Assembly: GCF_006159205.1 (NCBI RefSeq)
Contig: NZ_CP040812.1
Location: 682,001 to 746,000, forward strand
Origin: Antarcticibacterium flavum
GTDB taxonomy: Bacteria > Bacteroidota > Bacteroidia > Flavobacteriales > Flavobacteriaceae
DNA length: 64,000 nucleotides
Direction: 5' to 3'
Of this stretch, positions 1 through 8,846 are shown piece by piece. The translations under genes were made by a program, and so were the position numbers. Numbering within the stretch: position 1 is the stretch's first letter; each line of letters opens with the position of its first letter. Below the pieces are notes generated by a model. The model was not told the origin of the DNA. It did no database searches and was given only the letters and a program-made list of their open reading frames with translations.

Positions 1-2
1 GT

Positions 3-1691
3 TCAGATAAGACAGGCACGCTTACCAGGAACGAGATGACTGCCAAAACTGTGGTCACACAAGAGAAAGTCTATAATATTGAAGGCACAGGTTATGAGCC
101 GCGGGGAGAAATAAAAATTGAGGGAAAAGAAATCAATATCAAGGAGGACAAGGTCTTTACAAGGTTTATGCAATGTCTTCGCGCTTCCAATAATTCTGAG
201 ATCTCGAAAAATGACGAGGGCAACTGGGAAGCTACCGGTGCCCCCACAGAGGCTGCCTTGTTAAGCTTATCTTTCAAGGCCGGTTTTGAGGAATTCACCC
301 CCGAGCGCCTCGATACAATCCCTTTTGAGTCTTCTTATAAGTTCATGGCGACCCTTAATAAACTGGACGACCAAAAATTCATTTTCATGACCGGCGCGCC
401 GGAACAGGTGATGAAAAAATGTTCCCATAATCTCACCGCTGATGGTAATAAAGAAATAGACCGCAAGCAATGGGAGGAGAAAATGGATGAGATCGCCTCA
501 AGGGGGCAACGCATCCTGGGTGCTGCTTTTCGTCCTGCAGAAGAGCAGCTGAATGAAATAAACCTCCCGCTGGAGGAGAATGATTTTATATTCCTGGGAG
601 TAATTGGGATAATTGACCCACCCAGGGAAGAGGTTGCTAAAGCCATTGAGGAATGTAAGACGGCAGGGGTCAAAGTGAAAATGATCACCGGGGACCATGC
701 ACTCACTGCTACTGCCATAGGAAGGGAAATAGGTATTGAGGAAAGCGAGAATGCCATCACCGGCCAGGAAATTGAGGAAATGAGCGATGAGAAACTAAAA
801 GAGATCGTTCGCAGTCACGGCATCTACGCCCGTACCACCCCCGAACACAAACTGAGACTGGTCAAGGCACTACAGGCCAACGGACTTCTTTGCGCGATGA
901 CAGGGGATGGTGTGAATGATGCCCCGGCACTTAAAAAAGCAAATATTGGCATCGCCATGGGGATCAAGGGGACAGAGGTTTCCAAAGATGCATCTGAAAT
1001 GGTGCTGGCCGATGATAATTTTGCCACCATTGTAAATGCCATCAAGGAAGGAAGGACAGTCTATGACAATATTAAAAAGGCACTATTCTTCATTTTACCC
1101 ACCAATGGTGCCGAATCCCTGGTGCTTATGGCGGCAGTGTTCCTGGGCATCGTGATGCCCATCACCCCTGCCCAGATCCTGTGGGTAAATATGGTAACTG
1201 CCGTCACTTTGGCTCTTGCCATTTCCTTTGAACCCATGGAGAAAAATGTCATGAAAAGGCCACCCCGCCCCAATGACCAGCCCATCCTGGGCAAACATTT
1301 TGTATGGAGGATCATATTGGTTTCCCTGCTCATTGGAGCCCTTACGCTTGGTGTTTTCTATTATATGCAGGAAACGGGGCTCGACCTGGTGGGCTCCAGG
1401 ACTGTAGCGGTAAATACCCTGGTGTGCTGCCAGCTGTTCTACCTCTTCAACTGCCGAAGGATGAAAGGCCCCGCGATAAGTAAGGATTTTTTCAGGAATA
1501 AATATGTGTTCTATGCCGTGGGGGTCCTCACGCTGCTTCAGATATTCTTTGTTTACACTCCCTTTATGAACAACTTCTTCGACACCCGGCAGCTTCCGCT
1601 TATCTACTGGCTCTACCCCGGACTTGCCGGTTTGCTGGTTTTCATCATCATTGAAGCAGAAAAGTTCCTTACGAGGAAGTGGTGGAAGTGA
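3..1691 (+). CDS. Cation-transporting P-type ATPase (5'-truncated by window edge)
   Basis: C-terminal part of a P2-type ATPase that pumps a cation across the inner membrane using ATP. The reading frame is already open at base 3 and begins with SDKTGTLT, the phosphorylation motif (aspartate codon at 6-8), so the N-terminal transmembrane and actuator domains lie upstream of the window; the first ATG at 36 is internal. Downstream are the nucleotide-binding domain, the TGDGVNDAPALKKA hinge motif of the P domain and about six C-terminal membrane helices ending near the stop. The C-terminal six-helix block (cation_ATPase_C type) and the motif PxxPxQILWVNM are typical of Ca2+ or Na+/K+-like bacterial pumps, not heavy-metal P1B pumps. 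The ion cannot be decided from this fragment. The stop codon is followed at once by a heptamer repeat. Confidence 0.93.
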   Translation, partial: SDKTGTLTRNEMTAKTVVTQEKVYNIEGTGYEPRGEIKIEGKEINIKEDKVFTRFMQCLRASNNSEISKNDEGNWEATGAPTEAALLSLSFKAGFEEFTPERLDTIPFESSYKFMATLNKLDDQKFIFMTGAPEQVMKKCSHNLTADGNKEIDRKQWEEKMDEIASRGQRILGAAFRPAEEQLNEINLPLEENDFIFLGVIGIIDPPREEVAKAIEECKTAGVKVKMITGDHALTATAIGREIGIEESENAITGQEIEEMSDEKLKEIVRSHGIYARTTPEHKLRLVKALQANGLLCAMTGDGVNDAPALKKANIGIAMGIKGTEVSKDASEMVLADDNFATIVNAIKEGRTVYDNIKKALFFILPTNGAESLVLMAAVFLGIVMPITPAQILWVNMVTAVTLALAISFEPMEKNVMKRPPRPNDQPILGKHFVWRIILVSLLIGALTLGVFYYMQETGLDLVGSRTVAVNTLVCCQLFYLFNCRRMKGPAISKDFFRNKYVFYAVGVLTLLQIFFVYTPFMNNFFDTRQLPLIYWLYPGLAGLLVFIIIEAEKFLTRKWWK

Positions 1692-1693
1692 GG

Positions 1694-1966
1694 TTGGTTG
1701 TCTGTTGTCGGTTGTCGGTTGTGGGTTGTGGGTTAAAAAAAGTTGTAGGTTGTAGGTTGTAGGTTGTAGGTTTGAAAAAAAGTGGAAAGAGGAGAGTGGA
1801 AAGAGGAAAGTCAACCCTTAAAAATCGCATAGCCAACCTCCTGGAATTCTGTGGTTGTTTATGTCTTTTATAGTGTCCCAGGATTCTAATTTCTCTTCTC
1901 TCTTCTCTCTTCTCTCTTCTCTCTTTTCTGTGGTCTTGTTTCTTGCTTCTTGCTTCTTGCTTCTAA
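1694..1966 (+). repeat. Composite repeat A, copy 1 (heptamer arrays around a unique core)
   Basis: Begins three bases after the ATPase stop. It contains in order: ggttgtc/ggttgtg heptamers (1694-1734), gttgtag heptamers (1741-1774), a 14-bp unit gtggaaagaggaga twice (1786-1813), a unique core of roughly 75 bp (about 1812-1890), ttctctc heptamers (1890-1926) and cttgctt heptamers (1935-1964). The same order of arrays and the same core recur in inverted orientation at 32814-33090. No coding potential is evident. I do not know a named repeat family that matches. Confidence 0.8.
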
Positions 1967-2186
1967 AAAACACCCCAATCCCCACTATTCCTCTCCTAAA
2001 GTGTAGAACACATCTACACTTATTATGCGTGCACCACAATTTTCTCCACATATAGAATCTGATTGTATCTCATTATCAGCTTCCCTCTACAGCGGTACAA
2101 TAATTGGTATCTGCAAACTCATAGAACTAGTTTGTTCTGCTTTATGAAAAGGCAACACCAGAGTTAGTTTTAAAACAAGAAAAAAT

Positions 2187-3638
2187 ATGATAACACAAGA
2201 TCTTAAATTCCCCGCTGCAGCTTCAGCAGATAATAAACTGGGCGGGAATAATACAGCTTTCGAAAACAAACCTACAATGGATACCGGGGAAGAACAGGTT
2301 TCCGGCAATTACAGCAAAGCAACATTTACCAAAAGACACGTCTCCATACTGGTGGGTACATTTATGCTACTTATAGGGGCAGCTTATGCTTTTTATTTGT
2401 TGCAGCCACAGTACCAGGAAATGAACCTGAACAGGATGGATACAATTGGGGGAATGATACTTCTTATCACAGGGATTTTCCTGTTGTTATTCCGTCTTGG
2501 GTTTTTAGCCTTTATTGCCAGACAATTTTTCCGCTATAAGCCGGTGTCTTCTGTTACAGATGAGGAACTACCAACCTGTACCGTGATCGTCCCGGCATAT
2601 AATGAAGGTAAATTGGTTTACTCTACTTTAAAGAGTTTGGTGAACAGCAGTTACCCTGCAGAAAAATTGGAATTGATAGCCATTAATGATGGTAGTAAAG
2701 ATGATACCTGGGCCTGGATGGAAAAAGCCAAGGAAGAACTTGGAGACAGGGTTTCCATTTTTCAGCAACCTAAGAACATGGGGAAGAGACATGCGCTTTA
2801 CCGTGGATTCAAATTGGGTAAAGGTGAGGTTTTCGTGACTGTAGACAGTGATTCCATTGTGGAGGTCGATACATTGCGTAACCTTGTTTCCCCTTTTATT
2901 ACCAATGAAAATTGTGGTGCAGTGGCAGGTAACGTAAGGGTACTCAACAATCAAAAAGCCATTATTCCACGTATGCTTAATGTGAGCTTTGTATTTAGCT
3001 TTGAGTTCATAAGATCTGCTCAAAGCGTTATGGGATCTGTATTATGTACTCCAGGTGCGCTGGCGGCTTATAGAAGAAATGCGGTAATGAACTGTCTTGA
3101 AGAATGGATGAACCAAACTTTTATGGGACAGCCAACAGATATTGGAGAGGACCGTGCGATGACCAATATGATCCTGAAACAGGGCTTCCATGTCCTCTTC
3201 CAGCGAAACGCCTATGTGCTTACCAATATTCCGGAAAAATACAGCAGCTTACATAAGATGTTTACCCGTTGGGAAAGAAGTAATGTTAGGGAGAACCTAA
3301 TGATGACAAAATTTGCCTTTAAACCTTTCAGGAACGGTTCAAGAGCAGGTACCAGGCTTTTATTGGTTAACCAGTGGATGGGAATGATAACAGCGTACCC
3401 TCTTATTCTAATGATGATCATATTACTTATCGCCCACCCGGTATTGTTTATATGTTCAACTCTCTTAAGCATCCTTATCTTTTCCAGTCTTCCGGCATTT
3501 TTCTATGCTAAGAAGTATAATATAACCGAGGCATTTTGGATCTACTCCTATAGTATTTTCTACACATTCGGTTTATTCTGGATCACTCCTTATGCTATGG
3601 CAACTGCCAGCAGGAGAGGGTGGTTAACACGAGGATAA
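2187..3638 (+). CDS. Processive family 2 glycosyltransferase, membrane-bound
   Basis: Inner-membrane GT2 enzyme expected to polymerise a beta-linked polysaccharide from a nucleotide sugar on the cytoplasmic face. Two membrane helices precede the catalytic domain (about residues 50-75 and 88-112). The GT-A domain shows PAYNEG, an INDGSKDDT aspartate motif, DSDS (the metal-binding DxD position) and GEDRAMT, followed by TRWERS, which corresponds to the (Q/R)xxRW motif of processive enzymes such as hyaluronan, chitin and cellulose synthases. Two or three C-terminal helices follow. Length (483 residues) fits the NodC/HAS-like group. It stands alone, followed by a strong terminator, so no operon partner indicates the polymer made. 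Confidence 0.88.
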   Translation: MITQDLKFPAAASADNKLGGNNTAFENKPTMDTGEEQVSGNYSKATFTKRHVSILVGTFMLLIGAAYAFYLLQPQYQEMNLNRMDTIGGMILLITGIFLLLFRLGFLAFIARQFFRYKPVSSVTDEELPTCTVIVPAYNEGKLVYSTLKSLVNSSYPAEKLELIAINDGSKDDTWAWMEKAKEELGDRVSIFQQPKNMGKRHALYRGFKLGKGEVFVTVDSDSIVEVDTLRNLVSPFITNENCGAVAGNVRVLNNQKAIIPRMLNVSFVFSFEFIRSAQSVMGSVLCTPGALAAYRRNAVMNCLEEWMNQTFMGQPTDIGEDRAMTNMILKQGFHVLFQRNAYVLTNIPEKYSSLHKMFTRWERSNVRENLMMTKFAFKPFRNGSRAGTRLLLVNQWMGMITAYPLILMMIILLIAHPVLFICSTLLSILIFSSLPAFFYAKKYNITEAFWIYSYSIFYTFGLFWITPYAMATASRRGWLTRG

Positions 3639-3692
3639 CCAGGTATATGCCGTGATAAGGCTATACAGCCTAATACTGCCTTAAAGAAAAAA

Positions 3693-3730
3693 GCCACCGG
3701 CGCCTATGGGATGCCGGTGGCTTTTGCTTT
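3693..3730 (+). terminator. Intrinsic terminator after the GT2 gene
   Basis: Perfect 9-bp stem GCCACCGGC / GCCGGTGGC (3693-3701 with 3713-3721) with an 11-nt loop, followed by TTTTGCTTTT. It lies 55 bases after the stop codon. Confidence 0.85.
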
Positions 3731-4091
3731 TGCCTGTGCATTATAAAGAGATCATTTTAAGCTGTCCCTTTTATATAGAATCAAAGTCATTTTAACCTCG
3801 ACATATGGGTGGTTTGGGATTTAAAGATAATTGAGAAATTTTCAGCTTAAAAGAATCTGAATAATCATTTTAAATATTCCGGTTTTAGCCCAGGCCCCAG
3901 ATTCAAGGAGCCCAACAGAACGCCCCATAGGCAAAGTGATCGTATTCCTGTACTGCACAATATTCATTTATTTCGTTTAAAAATTTTAACATTCTCTTGT
4001 TTAACAAAACAAAAACTATGTTAAACATGGTGACGTCGCTTTTAAGTTCATATAGTTTTATCTCCTATAAACCTTAAACAAGTTATTTATA
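3731..4091. other. Intergenic region, no gene seen
   Basis: AT-rich stretch of about 360 bases between the GT2 terminator and the CHRD-repeat lipoprotein. I see no ORF with coding character and no clear repeat. It presumably holds the promoter of the downstream lipoprotein, but no good match to the Bacteroidota -33/-7 elements was found. Confidence 0.5.
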
Positions 4092-6038
4092 ATGAAAATT
4101 TTACACCGAATCTTTATTGCAATTTTTGTGAGTGCCCTGCTGCCTTCCTGCAGCACGTCTGATGACGATGGGATTATTGTCCCGCAACCTACCGGGGAGT
4201 CAACAACTTACCAGCTAAGTTCAGTCGCAGAGCCCGGCATTTCAGGAACTGCCACTTTTATTAAAAATTCAGATAATTCTGTTACCATTGATCTTATGAT
4301 CGACGGCACACCTGCAAATGGTAGCCATCCCGCCCATATTCACAATAACACTGCGGCAGAGGGTGGTGATATTGCCCTGAGCCTGGGAACAGTTGATGGA
4401 GCTACAGGAGAAAGTACAGTTACTGTGACTACCCTTGATGATGGTACACCAATAAGCTACGAGGAGTTACTTGATTTTGATGGATATATCAATGTTCATT
4501 TAAGTGAAGATCAACTTGGAGTTATTGTAGCCCAGGGAGACATAGGGGAAAATGAACTTACTGGAGAAAGCAAAACATATGTTCTCAATGAAGCAGCTGT
4601 TGAAGGAATTAATGGTACTGCCACTTTTGAACAAAGAAAGAACGGGGAAGCACTGGCCACCCTTGAATTACAAAACACTCCGGAGGATGGAATGCACCCT
4701 GCCCATATTCACGCCAACGCTGCGGTTGAAGGTGGTGATATCATTTTTAGTTTTAATCCTGTTGATGGAGCAACCGGGATGAGCAAGACCAATGTGGCCA
4801 TGCTGGATGACGGGACCGCTTTTATGTATGAGGATGTATTGGATGTAAATGGATATATCAATGTGCACCTTAGTGCAGATGATCTGGGAACAATCGTTGC
4901 CCAGGGAGATATAGGTGAGAATGAACTTACAGGTGAGACCAAAGTTTATGATCTTAATGAAGTTGCCGTTGAAGGAATAAGCGGTACAGCAACTTTTGCA
5001 GAAAGAAGGAACGGAGATGCCCTGGCAACTTTGCAACTGGAAAACACACCCAATGGTGGAAGTCATCCTGCACACATTCACGCAAATACTGCAGTAGAAG
5101 GTGGAGACATCATTTTCTCCTTTAATCCGGTTAATGGAACCAGCGGTATGAGCATGACCAATGTGACGGCACTTGATGATGGAACTGCATTTGGGTATGA
5201 TGATGTCCTTGCGGTGGACGGATATATAAATGTACACCTTAGCGCCGATGATCTTGGAACTATTGTAGCCCAGGGAGATATAGGACAAAATGAATTAACC
5301 GGGGAATCCAGGGTGTACGATCTTAATGAGGTGGCCGTTCCGGGAATTAGCGGTACAGCTACGTTTGAAGAAAGAATGAACGGGGAAGCCCTTGCTACCC
5401 TGCAGCTTGAAAACACTCCAGAGGGGGGAATGCACCCTGCTCACATTCATGCAAATACTGCGGCAGAAGGTGGGGATATTATCTTCAGCTTTAACCCGGT
5501 AAACGGTACTACCGGGATGAGTATGACCAATGTAGCTGCTCTTGATGATGATACTGCTTTTGGCTATGATGATGTAATGAATGTAAATGGATATATCAAT
5601 GTACATTTAAGTGCAGAGGATCTTGGAACCATCGTTGCCCAGGGCGACATAGGACAAAATGAACTTACGGGAGAGGCTGTCACGTATAACCTGCAGGAAA
5701 CAGATGTTCCCGGTATAAGTGGTACGGCCACTTTTATGGAGAGAAGGAATAGCACCACTCTTATATCTTTGGAATTGACAGGTACACCACAGGGAGGGTC
5801 ACATCCTGCGCATATTCATGAAAATGATGCAGCTACAGGAGGAGATATTGCTATTTCACTTACCCCTGTAGATGGTGATACAGGAATGAGTATGACCCAG
5901 GTAGGAATGGATGATGAAGGTAATGATATCACATATGGAGACCTGTTGGAATATAACGGGTATATCAATGTACACCTAAGCGCAGATGCTCTTGATGTGA
6001 TTGTTGCCCAGGGTGATGTTGGAGCCAATGCACCATAA
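4092..6038 (+). CDS. Lipoprotein with five tandem CHRD-like domains
   Basis: Exported lipoprotein: signal peptide with lipobox LLPSC (lipidated Cys at residue 20) followed by an Asp-rich linker. The rest is five tandem copies of one domain. The motif HPAHIH starts at residues 79, 202, 325, 448 and 571, an exact 123-residue spacing. Each unit also has GGDI, a LDDGT-like turn, GYINVHLS and IVAQGDIG. The pairing of AHIH with YINVH matches the CHRD (chordin-like) domain, as in the single-domain lipoprotein at 34184-34741, though these repeats are diverged. Function is unknown; a surface or periplasmic binding or adhesive role is inference, and the conserved His residues would suit metal binding. 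The start ATG gives an intact lipoprotein signal. Confidence 0.85.
   Translation: MKILHRIFIAIFVSALLPSCSTSDDDGIIVPQPTGESTTYQLSSVAEPGISGTATFIKNSDNSVTIDLMIDGTPANGSHPAHIHNNTAAEGGDIALSLGTVDGATGESTVTVTTLDDGTPISYEELLDFDGYINVHLSEDQLGVIVAQGDIGENELTGESKTYVLNEAAVEGINGTATFEQRKNGEALATLELQNTPEDGMHPAHIHANAAVEGGDIIFSFNPVDGATGMSKTNVAMLDDGTAFMYEDVLDVNGYINVHLSADDLGTIVAQGDIGENELTGETKVYDLNEVAVEGISGTATFAERRNGDALATLQLENTPNGGSHPAHIHANTAVEGGDIIFSFNPVNGTSGMSMTNVTALDDGTAFGYDDVLAVDGYINVHLSADDLGTIVAQGDIGQNELTGESRVYDLNEVAVPGISGTATFEERMNGEALATLQLENTPEGGMHPAHIHANTAAEGGDIIFSFNPVNGTTGMSMTNVAALDDDTAFGYDDVMNVNGYINVHLSAEDLGTIVAQGDIGQNELTGEAVTYNLQETDVPGISGTATFMERRNSTTLISLELTGTPQGGSHPAHIHENDAATGGDIAISLTPVDGDTGMSMTQVGMDDEGNDITYGDLLEYNGYINVHLSADALDVIVAQGDVGANAP
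4191..6035 (+). repeat. Five in-frame 369-bp coding repeats
   Basis: DNA-level view of the domain repetition in the preceding gene: five units of exactly 369 bp each, without indels between the HPAHIH anchors. The middle three are most alike, including long shared runs around the GGxxGACATAGG segment. Such repeats could expand or contract by homologous recombination without breaking the frame. Confidence 0.75.
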
Positions 6039-6063
6039 GAAATATCACCTTTAATAAAACCAG

Positions 6064-6103
6064 AACTCCCGTAGAGAAAGAATTTCTACGGGAGTTTTTT
6101 TTA
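6064..6103. terminator. Bidirectional intrinsic terminator
   Basis: Stem AACTCCCGTAGA / TCTACGGGAGTT followed by a T run on the plus strand. It lies 25 bases after the CHRD-repeat gene and faces the convergent minus-strand gene ending at 6146, so it can serve both. Confidence 0.85.
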
Positions 6104-6145
6104 TTAAAAACCACGAATACCTGGAATTTAAAGTACATCTAAGTA

Positions 6146-6754
6146 CTAATCTGCAGCAGGACGTTTAACGGTACAACCAATGGCCTTTGTAGAAGCAACC
6201 TCAATATTCTTCCCACTTTCAAGAGCGGCGATAGCATTCTCCACATACTTGATCTTATCTGGATTTTTATCCTCGGTATCATTATCTATGGCTCCCGTAT
6301 AAACGATCTTCAAATTATCTTCCTTCTTTTGAAGCAGAAAGATATGAGGGGTTACCCGTGCTCCATAATGATTGGTAATGGTTTGCCCCTCGTCCAGCAG
6401 GTACGGGAAGGAAAAATTAGCTTCTTTTGCTTTTTCCTGCATCTTTTCAAAACTGTCTCCTGCGGAAAGCTTCTGCGGATTTGGATTAATGGCGATCACA
6501 GGATATCCCAGCCTGGAAAACTTCTCATTGAGCTCCACCAGGCGCTTTTCATAAGCGATCGCGTAAGGACAGGTGTTGGCCGTAAAGACCAGGATAAAAC
6601 CTTTGGCATTTGGAAAATCATCTGGTGAGACCTTTTTACCGTCGATATTCTTTAAGCTGAAAGTTGGAGCGGTATCCCCAGGTTCAAGGGTAGTAACCTG
6701 TGCCGTTGCCAGAAGGCTGCAAAACAGAAATGCAAATAGTACTGAAGTTTTCAT
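6146..6754 (-). CDS. Exported thioredoxin-fold, peroxiredoxin-like protein
   Basis: Thioredoxin-superfamily protein with an N-terminal signal peptide (cleavage near ATAQ), so it acts in the periplasm. The AhpC/TSA-like fold begins at GDTAPTFSLKNIDGK. The active-site segment is TANTCPYAIAYEKRL, with one cysteine (C62) where oxidoreductases have CxxC: the second position is Ala. A second cysteine lies near the C terminus in AIGCTVKR and could be the resolving residue. This is the pattern of the 'thioredoxin family / PRX-like' proteins common in Bacteroidota. It is the second gene of a pair, 12 bases downstream of the TlpA-like gene, and the two probably act together in thiol chemistry outside the cytoplasm. 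Confidence 0.82.
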   Translation of the reverse strand: MKTSVLFAFLFCSLLATAQVTTLEPGDTAPTFSLKNIDGKKVSPDDFPNAKGFILVFTANTCPYAIAYEKRLVELNEKFSRLGYPVIAINPNPQKLSAGDSFEKMQEKAKEANFSFPYLLDEGQTITNHYGARVTPHIFLLQKKEDNLKIVYTGAIDNDTEDKNPDKIKYVENAIAALESGKNIEVASTKAIGCTVKRPAAD

Positions 6755-6766
6755 AGTGTTAGCTTG

Positions 6767-7240
6767 TTATTTGAAATTGTTATATTCTGAAAGTAATTGA
6801 TTATAGGTGAATTCCTTTTCAACAAACCTCTTTTTTCCTCCCTTAACGAATAAGGTGGCAGGGATAGCCCCACTCCAATCCTTATTGATCCTGTCTATAT
6901 ACACCTGTTGGTCCCGCTCATCCAGCAAAAAGGTCTCATTCTTAAGATCATGTCTCGCAACAAAAGGAATTACCCTCTTCTCCAGTTGGGATTTAAAATC
7001 CACACTTACAAGCAGAACTCTAAGTTTTTCGCTGGATTTTTCCTGCTGCAATTTTTCAAAGTATGGAAGTTCTTTTATACAAGGCGCACACCAGGTCGCC
7101 CAGAAATTGATGACATACGTAGTATCCCTGCCCTGCTCCAGCCGCTCATTTAGCTTATCAACAGTGAGCAATTGTACCTGCTGGCTAAAAGCCGGGTAGA
7201 ACCAACCAAAGAATATTATTGAGATAAGGAGTGATTTCAA
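6767..7240 (-). CDS. TlpA-like exported thiol-disulfide oxidoreductase
   Basis: Small periplasmic thioredoxin-fold protein: signal peptide ending near PAFSQ, then the fold with active site WCAPC (C51, C54) in VINFWATWCAPCIKEL and the cis-Pro loop at AIPATLF. Members of the TlpA/ResA group keep exported cysteines reduced, for example for cytochrome maturation or peroxiredoxin turnover. It lies 12 bases upstream of the peroxiredoxin-like gene, so the two are likely cotranscribed, with this one the reductant of its neighbour (inference). Confidence 0.85.
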   Translation of the reverse strand: MKSLLISIIFFGWFYPAFSQQVQLLTVDKLNERLEQGRDTTYVINFWATWCAPCIKELPYFEKLQQEKSSEKLRVLLVSVDFKSQLEKRVIPFVARHDLKNETFLLDERDQQVYIDRINKDWSGAIPATLFVKGGKKRFVEKEFTYNQLLSEYNNFK

Positions 7241-7371
7241 GCTTAGAATTTTAACTATGACAATTTAATCAAAATTAGTTTCCAAAAAATAAAAATATTC
7301 TAAGCCAATTTTACTAATGAATTTTGCGGAAATGACTTTTTTCCTGCCCATCAATTTATTCTCTATTTAAA

Positions 7372-7404
7372 AAGAAAAACCGGGCTATGGACCCCAAGCC
7401 CGGT
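7372..7404 (-). terminator. Intrinsic terminator of the His-rich lipoprotein gene
   Basis: Stem ACCGGGCT / AGCCCGGT (7379-7386 with 7397-7404). Read on the minus strand it is followed by a T-rich tract, just after the stop of the 7414-7818 gene. Confidence 0.75.
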
Positions 7405-7413
7405 CTGCACAAT

Positions 7414-7818
7414 TTACGCACAGGAGACTGATACACTATGGGTATGACCTGCCTGATTTGTGGAAGTAACAGAAATTGAATTATTGCCTTTAAGGGTATT
7501 AAATTGGTCGGCAGAAATTGTGATCTCATGTATATGATTATCTGTACTTGCCTGGCTAAGGGTATAGGTTTTCTCTTCAGCCGCCTCTACATCCTCCTTG
7601 GAGACGGTAAGGTTATGGCCGTGGTTTGCACTAATACTGCTTTGTGTTCCGTTCTCCACACAGTTGGCCTGCGGGTTAGGATTAGGGTTCGGGTTTGGGT
7701 TTGGGCCGGGATTGGGTCCACCGCCATCATCTGAAGAGGAACAACCTAACATTGACATCATGGGAATACCCACAATGATCCCTGCCGATGTTTTTCTGAT
7801 AAACGTTTTTCTATCCAT
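7414..7818 (-). CDS. Lipoprotein with Pro-Asn linker and three HxH motifs
   Basis: A 134-residue protein of unknown function. The N terminus MDRKTFIRKTS resembles a Tat-like signal (RK rather than RR) and is followed by a hydrophobic segment and a lipobox-like LGCSSSDDGGG. A (PN)n linker of about 16 residues, encoded by a short GGGTTT/GGATTA-type repeat, leads to a small domain containing HGH, HIH and HTH plus two cysteines, one of them penultimate. Spaced HxH motifs are often metal ligands; copper or zinc binding is inference. It lies with the DUF5777 barrel, YceI and thiol proteins, which suggests an envelope redox or metal task. Confidence 0.65.
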   Translation of the reverse strand: MDRKTFIRKTSAGIIVGIPMMSMLGCSSSDDGGGPNPGPNPNPNPNPNPQANCVENGTQSSISANHGHNLTVSKEDVEAAEEKTYTLSQASTDNHIHEITISADQFNTLKGNNSISVTSTNQAGHTHSVSVSCA

Positions 7819-7864
7819 GACTAATGAATTAAAGGTTAAAATGTTCTATTCAAGTAGAACGTTC

Positions 7865-8782
7865 TCAGTATCCTCCCGTACCGGAAGGACCATTCTTTGG
7901 GCCCAGATAAAAGTTTCGTGAAATGGTAAATCCGAATCTGACCCCGCCGTCTTCCCATGATTTTTGAGTGTAGGGAATAAAATTATTTTCGGTGATATAA
8001 GTGGCATTTTGGAAATTAAGACTGAAGACGTGCCCCCCGGTCTCAATCTCCAGGCCTATCCCTAGCGGATTGTAATAGGTAAATTCAGTATCTTCCGGCC
8101 TGTCAAGACCATTCACCAGGGTATAATCTGCTATAAGGGAAAAGCGTTTGGTGATCTTAAGCCTGCCACCCATTCCTATAACCAGGAAATTGTTTTGATC
8201 AAAGGCATCGGTAACCACCGGCCTTATAAGATATCCCGGGTTAAGCATAAGGGAAAGGGAAGGTGAGAATTTCCTTGCAAGGATCACCTGCAGGAAATGT
8301 GTGATCCTGTCAGTTTCTGCTGGAAATTCATTTTGAAAATTTTCTTTCCTCGTGATCCAGCCACTTTGCCCGAATAAGGTAACCGATAAAGGCATACCTT
8401 CCTCCTTTTGTTTCAAAAGCCTGAATTTTGCCAGAACATGATAGGTTTCATTAAATCTACTCCTGCCTATTCCTACTGTAAAATCGTTGGTAATACCGTA
8501 ATCCAGACCAAGGTGAATATCTGTAGCGGCATCGAGCCCATATAAGGTATGGGAACCGCCAAATTCGCCTCCAATATCCCCAAACCTATGTCCTATCCAA
8601 AAAGTTAATGCGTATTTTTTTTGCGTTTCATTAGTTTGGAGCAACACGAGTTTAGGGCTCTTAAAGGTAGCCATAACAACTTCCTCCTGTGCCGGGTTGA
8701 TCTCCAGCATTAGGGAATCCAGACTTTGTGACTTTAGCGACATGCAAATTAAAAACACGTAAATTAGGATTAATGCTCTCAT
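7865..8782 (-). CDS. DUF5777-family outer-membrane beta-barrel protein
   Basis: A 305-residue exported protein (signal peptide ending near SLKSQ) made largely of amphipathic beta strands. The segments KKYALTFWIGHRFGDIGGEFGG and the LGLDYGITNDFTVGIGRSR region match my recollection of the DUF5777 barrels found in Bacteroidota next to YceI proteins. No enzymatic motif is seen; a role as an outer-membrane channel or sensor is inference. Its ATG overlaps by 4 bp (ATGA) the stop that the upstream yceI gene would have if its frameshift were repaired, indicating translational coupling. Confidence 0.78.
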   Translation of the reverse strand: MRALILIYVFLICMSLKSQSLDSLMLEINPAQEEVVMATFKSPKLVLLQTNETQKKYALTFWIGHRFGDIGGEFGGSHTLYGLDAATDIHLGLDYGITNDFTVGIGRSRFNETYHVLAKFRLLKQKEEGMPLSVTLFGQSGWITRKENFQNEFPAETDRITHFLQVILARKFSPSLSLMLNPGYLIRPVVTDAFDQNNFLVIGMGGRLKITKRFSLIADYTLVNGLDRPEDTEFTYYNPLGIGLEIETGGHVFSLNFQNATYITENNFIPYTQKSWEDGGVRFGFTISRNFYLGPKNGPSGTGGY

Positions 8783-8846
8783 GGGCTGCGTCTTTTATAG
8801 TTGGCGTGCACGGTAACTTTTATAACCTCGGCAATGTTCCTGAACA

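Noticed and set aside
1095..1814. 239-codon minus-strand ORF overlapping the ATPase
   Set aside because: Antisense to a clear P-type ATPase and its start lies in a heptamer repeat; the translation has no recognisable domain.
4668..5288. 206-codon minus-strand ORF inside the CHRD-repeat gene, with similar ones at 5078-5416 and 5295-5606
   Set aside because: They mirror the plus-strand repeats and appear only because the coding repeats lack stops on the other strand; the plus-strand protein has a signal peptide and conserved motifs.
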